Source: PFJX01 sp964393825
GTDB taxonomy: Bacteria > Pseudomonadota > Gammaproteobacteria > Burkholderiales > Thiobacillaceae
Direction: 5' to 3'
DNA: 64,000 bases
Assembly: GCA_964393825.1 (NCBI GenBank)
Contig: CAYMUY010000001.1
Span: forward strand, 294,272-358,271
In this document: positions 49,101 to 61,100 of the stretch, piece by piece
How positions within the stretch are numbered: position 1 is the first letter of the stretch
Layout: each line of letters starts with the position of its first letter
Program-made: the position numbers and the translations under genes
The notes under the pieces: model-generated
Seen by the model: only the letters and a program-made list of their open reading frames with translations
Databases searched by the model: none
Told to the model about the DNA's origin: nothing

Positions 49101-52100
49101 CGCCCAGCAGGGTGATGTCGCCGGTGACGTTGGCCTCGCCCTCCCAGTAGACCCAGCGGTCGGACTGGACGACGAGGTCGGAATTCGCGCCCAGCAGGTT
49201 GATGTTGCCGCGGATGATGGCGTCGTCCTGACCATTGACCACAAAGTCGGCGCCGTCCTGCAGCGTGGTGATGGTGCCGGTGAGCAGGAAGCCGTAACCG
49301 CGCTGACCCAGCAGCATGTGCGGCGCGAGAATCCGTGCCTCGTCGATGACACCGTCGTTCTCGGCATCGTAGGCATAGAGCTGGTAGCGGTGCGTACCGT
49401 CATCCACCACCCAGCGGACGGCATCGTCGGCGCTGGGGGTACCCAGTCCGAAGGCTTCGTTGGTGTAGTCCACCCCTTCCGTGAAGGTGGTGCGCAGGGT
49501 CTTGTCACCGGCGCCGGCCTTGTAATAGACCACGCCTTCGTACTTGCTGAAGCCGGTCTGATCCAGCACCCGGAACTGCTGGATCGCCGAGTAGGCGTGA
49601 TCCGGGTCATTCGCGTCGGCGAAGGGCGTGCCGTAATCGGGAATCGCCACATCGCTCCAGCGGATCTCGCTGTTCTGGTAATCGACACCGGCCACCAGGG
49701 TGAGCTTGTACTGCGAGCCCACTTCCGCTTCGGCGTCGTGGTAGACGACGCCATCCCAGCGCTGATAGCCGAGCACTTCCAGGACGCGTTCCTGCTGTTG
49801 CAGGGTCAGGTCCAGGAATGCGGCGTCATCCGCCGGCGGCGTGACATCACCCCATTCCAGGGTGGTGTTGTAGTAGTCGCCATCGTCACCCTGCACCGGC
49901 ATCAGGATCACCTGTTTGTCGGCGGCGGCGTCGGGGTTGTAGAACACCTGCTTGTCGAGGATGGCGTAGCCCAGGGCATCGAGGACGATGTTGCGTTGCG
50001 CCAGAGTCAGGCTCTCGAAGGTGGCATCGACGGCGGGCGCGCGCACGCCGCCCCAGTCGATCGCGTCGAGGTCGAAATCGGCGGCGGCGCCGTCGGCGAA
50101 ACGGGTCACCAGGTGCTGGCCTTCGGGGGCGTCGGCCTTGTACCAGACCTGGCCTTCGATCACATCAAAGCCGAGGGCGCGGGCCACCACGGCCTTCTGC
50201 GCCGTCGTCAGGCTGGCGAAGGTGGCGTCGGTCGTCGGCGTGCCGGCATCGCCCCAGAAGATGTCGGCATTGTTGTAGTCGGCCACCGGCCCTTGATTGA
50301 AGCTGGTCAGCAGTTTCGAACCGGCGGGCGCGTTGTAGTTGAAGAAGTTCTTCGGGCCGCTGCCGCTGTCCAGATACTGGACGACGATGGTCTTCTGCTC
50401 GGCGCTGAGGTCGGCCCAGGTGGCGCTGGTGTCCGGGCGATGCACGCCGTCGGGGTTGCCCAGTTCGTCCCACCAGAGGTCGCCAGGCATGCCGGCGTAA
50501 TCGAACAGATAGCCCAGGTGCGCGGCAACGACCATTTTCTGCGCGCCAGTCAGGCTGTCGAAGCTGGCGTCGGCGGCGGGCGCGGTGACACCCGCGGCAG
50601 CCCAGCCCACCAGGGCGTTGCTGTAGTCGAAGTCCGGCCCCTGCAGGAAGTCGGAACGGAATCCACTTTCCGCGTTGAAATAGAGTGGGCCTTCATACAG
50701 GGTGTAACCGGCATTGCTGGCGATCAGCGATCCCTCGGTCAGGGTTTCGCGGAAGGTGCCGGTGAGGCTGTCGTAGTAGCCCCCGTCGGCATACACGGTG
50801 TACCCCAGCGATTCGGCCACCCTAACCTTGTCCGCATCGGACAGGTTTTCGAACGGCAGGTACTCGGCATCCGGGGAAATGGCGGTGACCGCGGCGGGGG
50901 AGTCCAGGTCGAGACCGGCATTGCTGAACAGCGTGCGCAACTCGTCACTGATGGTGCGCGCGCGCAAGGCGTCGAGGATGGCGGCGACGGTGACGGCATC
51001 GCCGGAGGACGCGAGCACCTTGCCCGGCAGGGTGTCGAAATACTCGGCGAAGTCGTTGACCGTTTCGCCCGCTTCCATGGTCAGGGTGCCGGCGGCGGTA
51101 ACGGAACCGGACAACTTCAGTTCGCCGTCGGTGATGATGGAAGCGGTGGCGTTGAGGCCGGTGACCACCGGGACCGGCGTGCTGCCGACGTAGTCGAAGC
51201 GGGCGCCGGAGGTCACGGCGCTGCCGGAGTCCAGATGCAGGTAGGTGGAGGAGGACAGCGCGATCGAGGCGTCATCGTCACGCGCGGAAATCACCGCGCC
51301 CTGCAGGATGGCCATGCCGGTACCGGCACGCATGCTCAGCGAACTGCCGGCGCCAAGCGCGGAAACGGAAGCGCCGCTGACAATGGAATGGCTGGTCTGG
51401 ATATCGATCCGGCTGCCGGGATTGAGGCCCTGGATCAGGGCACCGAGGTCGCCGGTGAAGCTGTTGATTTCCTGATAGCCGAGAATGCCGCCGATGCCGG
51501 TACTTGAGGTCACGTCGATGATGACGCTGTCCTCACCCTTGAGCCAGCCGGCCACTACCAGTTGCTCACCTACCATCAGATGGATGTCGCGTGCGGTGAT
51601 GCCGGAATCCGGGATCCCCATGGGATCGTCCACATTCAGCCGGTCCACCTGCATGAGGCGGGTATGGACACTGACGCTCTCGCTGGATTGCACGTTGCCG
51701 ACGATGCTCAGGTGGTCGGCGACCAGCACCAGCGGATCGTTGAACTTGGCCGAGAAGGTATGCAGCTCGGTCGTGGTGTCCTTCGCGTCGCCCACATACA
51801 TGCGGGCATTGGCATGACCGATGGTGATGAGCGAGAAACCATCCTTCAGCGCGGAGAGGTCGCGCATGCCGAATTCCAGGAAGCCGGTCGCCGGCTCCGG
51901 AGAATAGTCGTTGCCGTAGACCGACTGGCCGGCGCCACCGATGCGGTAGCCCTGGGCGGCGGCGTGAGATTTCAGGATGAACTCACCGCTACCGCTGACC
52001 TGGTTGTCGCCGGACTTGAAGTCGACATCGTCGGCGACGATGCGGATGTTGCCACCTCCGGAAACCGTGGTGATGACCCCCGAGTTCAGAATCAGGGTTG

Positions 52101-55100
52101 CTTCGCGTCCAGCCAGATCGACGTCGATCATGCCCGTGGGGGTGTAGAGACCGCCGTTGGCCCAGACGTCGCGAACGATGTTCAGGCTGTCCGCCTCGCG
52201 CACCACGATATCGTCATAGGCCGCGCCGGAGCCGCCCTGGATCACCACGGAGAGATCCTGGAGGACGGTCCTGAAGGTGCCCTGGATGCCCTGGGATTGG
52301 ATGCTGACCATGCCGGTGGGGGCGTGGAAATAGGCATCGCGGATGTCGACCAGGCCGCTGGCGTCGAGCACGAAGTCAGTCGCGCCCCAGGTCGCGCCGG
52401 ATGCGCTGACCAGACGCGTGTTGGCGGCGGCATCGGTGACTTCGAAACGATCCAGGGTATCGTCGAAACGCACCCGGATGCCGCCATCATTGGTGGCATA
52501 GCTGAACTCGTGGTTGTTCAGATACAAGGCATCGGTACTGCCGATCGTGCCCAACACCAGACGGTCATTGCCGCCGCCGGCGACCAGCCTCACATCGCCA
52601 TGTGGCGAGACATAGAGCAGGTCGTCACCGGCCCCGGTGTTGACGATGGCGTCACCCCCGGCCAGGTTGAGGACGACGGTGTCGTTGCCGCCGCCGGTTG
52701 CAAGCTGGATTTTGCCGGCATTGACCGTGACATCGTCATTGCCCTCGCCGGTATCGACGATGGTGTCGGCATTGGTCAGGGTCAGGCGGTCATTGCCGTC
52801 GCCGGTCTTGATGGTGGCCTTGGCATTCTGCAGGGTGACCAGGTCATCCCCCGCGCCGGTGTCGAGCGTGACTTCGCCGCCAGTGATGCTGATGGTGTCG
52901 TTGCCGCTGCCGGTGTTGAGGGTGGCCAGGCCGCTCAGCATGTAGATGAAGTCGTTGCCGCCCCCGCTGTCGACGGTATTGATGCCGGCACCCAGATAGA
53001 TGATGTCGTTGCCATCACCGCTGTAGATCTCGTTGGTACCCGCCCCCATGTCGATGATGTCGCTGCCGTCATTGCCGACGAAGCGGTCGTTGCCCTCCTC
53101 GCCCAGGAAACGGATGCCACTGGCGCTGCCGCCGAGGAAGCTGTCGTTGCCGGCGCCACCCTTGATCACGCTGCTGGAAGAGCCACCGAGAATGGTGAAG
53201 TTGTCATTGCCATCGCCGCCCTCGAAATCCAGTTCGGCGGTGACGCCCTTGCCGACATAAATGTCATCGTTGCCGGAACCGCCTCGCGCAACGATCTTGC
53301 GCACACCGCTATGGGTGGCGTTCACCCCCAGCGAGGACACGGTGATGCTGCCGTTGGCATTCTGGGTGATGGACGCGGTTTCGTTGGTGATCTTGTCGTA
53401 GATGTCGCCGCTACCATAGCGCCCGGGGTTGTCGCCCATGTTCAGGTAGAGCGTGTCGCCGACCTGATGGGTGATGACCGGCGGCGCGCCCCAGCGCCAC
53501 ATGTAATCGCCGGACACACTGACGCCCATGACCGTGACCTTGGCCTTCAGGTAGGCGGAAGCGGCGGTGATTTCCACCGAACCGCGGAAGCCCGCCAGGG
53601 TGATGTCGATGTCGAACAGGCCCATGTCGATTTCGAAATCGAGCGAGCCATAGACGCTGGCGGCAAAGCGGGTGTTGCTCAGGGTGAGCGACATGCCGGC
53701 TTCCAGATGCAGCGGTCCGAGGTAGATGTTGAGACCGACCGAACCGGTGATCTCGAAGTCGCCGTCGGACTGGATGTAGCCGCTGACGTTGATCTGGATG
53801 AAGCCGAAGAAATCGAGCGTGGCGTGATCGACGCGCAGTTCGAAGACACCGTTGATCAGGCTCATGCTGCCGGCGAAGGACATCTCGAAGGCGAGCAGGT
53901 TCATCTCGCCTTCCAGTCCCAGGTAGAACAGGGTGCCACCGGCGACACCGGCATGGGCCTGGCTGCCGGTGTTGATCTGAAGCAGACCGCCGGCGTTGAT
54001 GCCGATGACATCGATGCCCAGGGAGACATTGACGCCGACGCTCATGGCGAACACCGGGGTGTCGCCTTCCATGACGAAGGCGGCGGCCAGGGCCACGTCG
54101 AGACTGCCGAAGTCACCCAGTTCCAGCACCAGGTTGCCGGAGGCTTCCAGCCCGGTCTCGTCGATCTGGATGTCCAGGCCGCCGGACATGTGGATGAAGG
54201 ACGCCACCTCGATGCTGGCATTGCCGGCGATGCGCAGGAAATGCGGGTTGAGGACGACGTTGATGAAGGGGTCGCCGACGCCGCTGGTGTTGAGGGCGCG
54301 CACCGTCTGGTTCGAGCCGGTGGTGTTGATCTGCAGCAGGAAGTGGCCGGTCACCTCGAACAGGGGCGAGGAGATCAGTGCGGCGTTGGGGCCGCCGCCG
54401 GCGAGTTCCAGGCTGCCATAGATGCCGCCGGCGACGATGCCGAGCGTGCCTGTGGCGTTGAGCGGTTCCAGGATGGGCAGGTCGAGCTGCGCGGAAACGC
54501 CCATCTCGAAGCCGGATTCGGAGACGATGACGCTGAAGTCGCCCTTCAGCAGCAACGCATCGCTGAGCATCGACAGGTAGCCGTTGCCCTCCAGTTGCAC
54601 GTACATGCCCTCCCATTCCGGCTTGCCGGTGGGGGTGGCGGAAATGACGTACTCGTCGAAGTCGACCAGATCGCGGAAGGCGGTCGGCACGACGTAGACG
54701 ATCTCCTCCTCGAAGGTGTTCATGGTCAGGCCGAGATGCGCCCGCAACTCGGCGAAATCACCGAGGTCGATGCCGGCATCGAGATCCATGCGCAGGGCGA
54801 CGCCATCCCGGATCACCAGCAGGCCGGTGGCATGCGACTGCAGCACGAAGTCGCCATAGCCGATCTTGGCTTCCACATCGGCGAAGATCTGGATGCCCTC
54901 GGATTCACTGGCGCGCAGGTCCAGCACGCCTTGCAGCACCACCACGTCGAAGATGTTGAGTTCCGCCTCGCCGTAGATACGCAGCAGTTGCTCGTCGAAC
55001 ATCAGGACGATGGGCTCGTTGGGGTTGCCGGTGGCGATGGCATAGCCCGGCAGGGTCTCGTCATCGCTGGTGATGGCCAGGTTGTTGGGTTTGACCCAGG

Positions 55101-58100
55101 TGCTGCGGGAGAAGTCGATGGTGGTGAAACTGAATTCGGGGATCAGGCCTTCGACAGTGAAAGAGACGGCCCCGGTGACATCATCCACCTCGAAGCCGGT
55201 GTTGATGCTGGCGCGCATGCCGGTGTTCAGGTCCAGGCGCAGGTCTTCCGCGCGCAAGACCAAGCCATCGGGCACGCCGACCAGGCCGATGTAGTCCACA
55301 TTCGCCTGCACCGCCACGTACATGCCGATATCCAGGCCTTCGAGGTCGACCACCAGTTCCTTGGCCAGCAGGATGCCGAGGTCGAGATCACGGATGGCCA
55401 GACCGATGGCGTTCGGGTTCACTTCATCGTTTTCGTCGATGTAACCGTCGCCGTTGCTGTCCCAGAAATATCCGTGCGGCACGCCATTCTCGAACGAGGG
55501 GATGCCGATGAATCCATTGGCGTCGTTGATACCCAGCGCCAGGGAGGTGATGGTGGTGCGATCACCGTTGGACAGGTAGACCTGCTCGCTGCCTTTCTTG
55601 GTCAGCGCCATGGAACCGGACATCTGCAGGAAGCCCGCCAGATTGATCTCGGCGTAGCCCACTTTCGCCTGGATGATCTCCGTGTCGAAATCCAGGAATA
55701 CGCCATTGTTGCCGCCAGCGGGCAGCATGAAGCCGGCGGTGTCGATGCGGCCGTTGCTGTTCTTGTCCTCGCTCTCCTGCAACAGGCCGTCGCCGTTGAG
55801 GTCTTCGCCGGTATCGAGGACACCGTTGCGGTTGAGATCCTCGCCCAGATCGAGGACACCGTTGCCGTTCACGTCCTCGGTGTAGTCCGCCCAGGCGGGG
55901 CTTTCCTTGTAGTTGATCGAGGGCGGCCCGAACAACTGCAGGCCGGCGTTGAGGATCGCGGTGGCGGTGGCTTCACCGACATACCAGAACATGGTGTTGA
56001 TGTTGACTTCGATATCCTTCATCTTGGCGGAAAGGATGTTCTCGTCGACACCGACCAGGCTGGCCAGGCCCACATTGGCCTTGGCGGAGATGAACTTGGG
56101 CGTGTAGGACGCGCTGTTGGGGATGAGGTCAAGCAACGTCGACTGCATCACGGCCACGCCGAAGTCGACGTTGTCGATGACCAGGCCGATGGCGTTCTCG
56201 TTGATCTTGTCCGGGAGGCCATCGGGGATGGGCAATCCCGTGATGTCGTCGATGGCGCCGACCAGGTCATCCCCATAGCGGTAGGGGCCGCCGACACCGA
56301 CGAAGCCGGTGAGGTTGGCGCCGCCGATGGTGATGGCTTCCATCTGCAGAGGGAAGGGATTGAGCGTGAGGTCGAGATTCGGGTTGGCCACCGAACCCAG
56401 CGCGGCAGCCACCTGATCGACGATGGGCCCGAGACCGCCCATGTCGAGGGCGGCGTTGTAGACGTCGCCCATGCGGAAAGACAGGGAACCCTGCAGATGC
56501 AGGAACTCGGAGATCTGGATGACCGCCTTGCCCACATCGACGTTGATCAGGTCATTGCCTTCGAGATCCATGTAGACCGGCTCGCCGCCGGTTTCGATCT
56601 TGAGACCGGCAGGTACGGCGGGCAGGCCGCCGCTGGCCGGCTGCGCCGGAAAGGAGGCGCGGTAATCGGCGGTGGCGCGCATCACGCCGCCGAACAACTG
56701 GCCGCCCTGCTGGATCTGCAGGGTCACGTCGCTGGCGCGCATGGTCAGCACGTCGCCAAGACCATAGAGCCCCACCTGATCCAGGTGGCCGTTGATGGTA
56801 TAGAACTGCTGGGTCTGGATTTGCTGGCCGAACAGGTTCAGGTTGGCCTTCATGATGGCCACGCCCAGATCCAGGTTTTCCAGGCCGAAACCGACGATAT
56901 CCTGATCATCGAAGGGCCGGTCGAGATCGACGTCACCGACGCCGATGAAGCCGGAGACGTTGGACGCCCCCAGGGTCACGCCCTGGAAGCCGACGCCACC
57001 CAGGCGTGACCAGTCGGGGGAGACCTGCAGTTCGGTCTCGATGAGATTGAACAGGCTGTCCACCAGTTTGCCGGGGTCGCTGACATCCAGGCCCGGGATG
57101 TTGCTGGGCAGGCCGAGCAGCTCGAGGATGTCCGCCACCGGCAGCTGCCCCACCAGGTTGCGCAGAAGATTCTTGGCGGTGGTGACGTCGCCGGGGATGC
57201 CGGTGTACATGCTGCCGACGAAGGACTGGCCGATGTTCAGGCTGAAATCACCGCGGAAGTGCGCGTAATCACCCAGGCTCAGGTCCATGTCCGGCATCTT
57301 CAGGCTGCCGTTCAGGATCAGGCCAATGTTCGGATCGAAGCCGATGGAGATGTTCAGGTCCTTGACGTACTCGACCGCGCTCTTGAGGAATTCCGGGGCG
57401 CCGGACATGTCCGGGATCAGGTCGCCGATGGCGGAGAGATTCAGGCTGGGGAACAGGCTGCCGGTATCCGGCAACTCCAGGTACAGGTCGAGGACGCCGG
57501 TGTCGATCTCGAACAGGTCGAAAATGCCGATGCGCGCGCCCAGGCCGATGTGCAGGGACATCGCGTCGTCATTGAAGGTATGGGTCTTGCCGCCGCTGCC
57601 CACGGGCACGGTGAGGCCACCGCCCTCCATGGAACTGAAGTCGACGAAACCGGCCGGCACGGGATAGTTGCCCACCTTCATGAGGCCGACGTTGAAGCCC
57701 AGCTTCACGTCATAGGCTTCCAGGGTGACGAACGGATCGGTGCCCACCAGGCCCGCGGATTCCGCCGAGGCCTCGACACTGAAGAAGTAGATCGGCAGCG
57801 GCTGCGTGCCGGGGCCAAGCACCGGACGCACCATGGCCAGGGCCAGGTCGAGATCATTGATGGCGAGGCCGATGGCATCCTCGTTGGGCGGATCCTGGCT
57901 GTCGATGACGCCGTCATGGTTGACGTCGGAACGATAGGGACCGTTGATGCCGGCAAAGCCGTAGATATCCTGTCCGACGATGACCAGCGCCTCGCCGGGC
58001 GCAATGATGCTGGTGGCGGCGGGAATGACGAACTCCACCTCCGCCAGGGTGCGCTTCTGGAAGGCCACCGCGCCGCGCAGCGAAAGGACGCCGGCGATGT

Positions 58101-61100
58101 TGGCGGTAAGCATGCCCACCGACGCCTCGATGATGGCGTTGTCGTAGTTCAGATAGACCGGCGCGCCGCCGGTTTCAACGGCATAGCCGTCCCAGGCATT
58201 GCCGTCACCATCCACGGAGAGATCGGCGATCAGGCCATTCTGGTTGCTCTGGTTGATGCCCACCCGCACGTCTTCGAAGGAAAGCTCGAAGAAGTCCTCG
58301 AAGCCGACGAAGCCGACGTCGGCGGCAGTGGCCTTCAACGCCACGAAGCGGGTCTTGGAATTGATCGCGGCGGACAGCGGATTGCCGATGATGTCCTGGG
58401 TGGCGGCGCTGAACACGCTCATGCCGAAGTCGAAATCACCAACCCTGAAGCCGATGGCATCGGCGGCCAGATCATTGGTGTCGATCCTGCCGTCGCCGTT
58501 GATATCGGACGTGGGGCCACCGACGCCGACGAAGGCGTGGACGTCATTGGCGCCGAATTCGATGCTGTTGAACTTGGCCCGGTTGATCTCCAGGTTGAGC
58601 GGCCCGCGCACGGTCAATTCCACCGCGCCGCCCATGCGGAAGGCAAAGTCACCGGAAAGGTGGACGAACTCGGACACCATCAACAGGGCGTTATGCAGCT
58701 TGGCCTCGATAAAGGCGCCCTCGGCATAGTCGATCAGCACCGGGTCGGCGCCGGTCTGCACCAACAGGCCGCCGCTCGAGGCAAAGCTCTTCTGGAAATC
58801 CACCACCGGCCGCAGGCCGGCGCTGCCCACCCAACCCGAGCTCCAGTTGGCGCGGATCTCGATGTCCTGGCCAAGGATTTCAAAGATGCCCTCGCCGCCG
58901 GCCACCAGGAATTCCGCCGCGTTGGCGGAAATCGCCGTCATCGTCGGCAGCTTCAGGTTCTTGTTGGTGGCCTTCATGATGGCCAGGCCCACATCCACGT
59001 CACTGACCACCAGACCGAAGATGTCGTCCTGCTCGCTCACCGGCGTGGCGGAATCGAAGTCCGGGTTGCCATAACCGACAAAGACGTTCACATCCTTCAT
59101 GCCGAAGGTGATCGCCTCCACTTCCACATTCGAGACCTCGGACCAGTCTTCGGACACATCCGCCCCGGCCGCGGTGAGCTGGGCGTAGGTGGCGGCCCAC
59201 TGCGGATCGCCGAAGCTGACGCCGGTATCGATGGTGACGCGATGGCGCTCGCCCTTCTCGAAGCTGAAGGCGCCCGAGATGTGAATGAACTGTTCCACGG
59301 CGAGTATCGCATGCGCGACCGAAACACCGAGTCGGCCACTGGTGAAGGCCAACGGCACCGGGTCGCCGCCGGTGGCCACTTCCAGGCCATCGGCGCCGTA
59401 GGTGGAGACGAAGTCGACATAGGGACGCACGGACGTATTCGCCCATGCCTTGCCCTGGTTGGCTTCCAGCTGGATGCCCTGCGCTTCCAGCGTCAGGTAA
59501 GGCACACCGATGAAGGCGAGCTCGTCGGCGGTGGCGGACAACGCCCAGAGGTTGCCCACTTTCTTGGCGGAATCTCGGAACATGGCCAGGCCCAGGTCGA
59601 GATTTTCCATGACCAGGCCGACCGCGTCAGGGTCTCGCTCACCGACTTCGTCGATTTCGCCATCGCCATCATTGTCCAGTTGGTCGTTCTCGGCGAAATA
59701 CGGCCCGGAGCCGACAAACAGGTTCACATCCGAAAGACCCAGGATGTAGCTGTTCATCGCATAGCTGTTGATGCGGGAGTGATCCAGAGGGCTGACATTG
59801 CCGGAACTGATCAGGCTGGACAGTGCGGAACTGGATTGGGGTGTGGGGGTGACGCCGAAGCCGGTGCGGACATCCACCGCCACGCCGGACCCTTTTTCAA
59901 GACCGAACCCGCCTTCGATGAAGAAGAAGTCGTCGATCTTGAGCAGCGCATGACCCACTTCGACGCCGAACATGGAACGATTGAAATCGATGCGCACGGG
60001 TTCGCCACCGGTGCCGATCTCATAGCCCTCGCCATCCGCCACCGCGCCGAAGCTGGAACGGAAGTCGATATAGGGCCTGAGTTCGGTGCCGCGCCAGACG
60101 CTCCCCTGGTTCATCTGCACGGTGAGGTCGGAAACATCCAGCTGCATGAAGCCCCAGTCGATGTCCACCAGGGACCCCGGCAGGGTCGCCTTGAGGGTGT
60201 ACATGTTGGGGATGACCCGCTTCGGGTCCACCGCCTTGGTGGAACTCAGGATGGAGAAGCCAACGTCTATGTCCAGCAACTGGAAGAACGGATCGTCCAC
60301 GTCGCCGATGGTGATGTTGACGTCGGAGGCGCCGATGTTGATGGCGTCGACTGGCAGGTCGGTGAAGCGGCTGTTGTCGGCGCTGAGATAGCCCGCCGTC
60401 TTGAAGGCCTGGAGATCGGCCGCAAGGCCGGCAGCCGGGCCAGTCAGCAGGGAGGGCAGTCCGGTGACCACATCCACCTGCATGCCCGAGGCTTTTTCGA
60501 AGGCGAAATTGCCCTCGATGCGGAAGAAGTCGCCGATGTTGAGCAGGGTGTCGGTCAGGCTCACGCCGATCATGCTTCGCGTATAAGCGAAGTTCATGGG
60601 CGTGCCGGTGACAGTGGGCACAGCGAGACCGTCAGCGCCGAAGCTGGAGACGAAGTCGACGTAAGGGTTGCCCAGCTTGCCGCCGCGCCAGGCACCGGCC
60701 AGGTTGGCATCCACCGAGAGATGGCCGATCTCGAACTGGAAGAAGCCCCAGTCGAGGGAAAGTGGGCTGTCCCAGTCCACCTGGATGGCGAACAGCTTGG
60801 GAATGACCGAATCCGGGTCGGCAGCCAGGGTGGAATCCAGCATCACCAGGCCGAAATCGATGTTGTCCAGGGTGATGCCGAAGGCGTCGGGGTTGGTCGA
60901 TTCGTCGGCGTCAAACAGGCCGTTGCCGTTGCTGTCGATGAAATAGGGGCCGAGTCCGACAAAGATGTCGATGTCGCTGGCGGACAGCATGAGGGTATCC
61001 ACCGCCAGGTCATCGATGCGGCTGTGGTCCGCGGACAGGCCCTGCACCTTGCCCAGCCCGGTGCGCAGGGTGCCATCCATATCCGCCGGATAGGTGGCCG

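Larger units (their letters stand above)
41000..49400 (-). repeat. Beta-helix-like repeat region, middle of the giant protein
   Basis: Roughly 2,800 residues of strand repeats (GGKIILSA, GDITVNRNVDV, INLGNVAGHTGGAIL, RGDLTAQRDILITAG). The pattern is interrupted by the D-rich cluster at 41535-41838, the crystallin-like domain at 44161-44394 and an isolated LGY unit near 45100-45310. It probably forms a second rod section. Confidence 0.65.
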
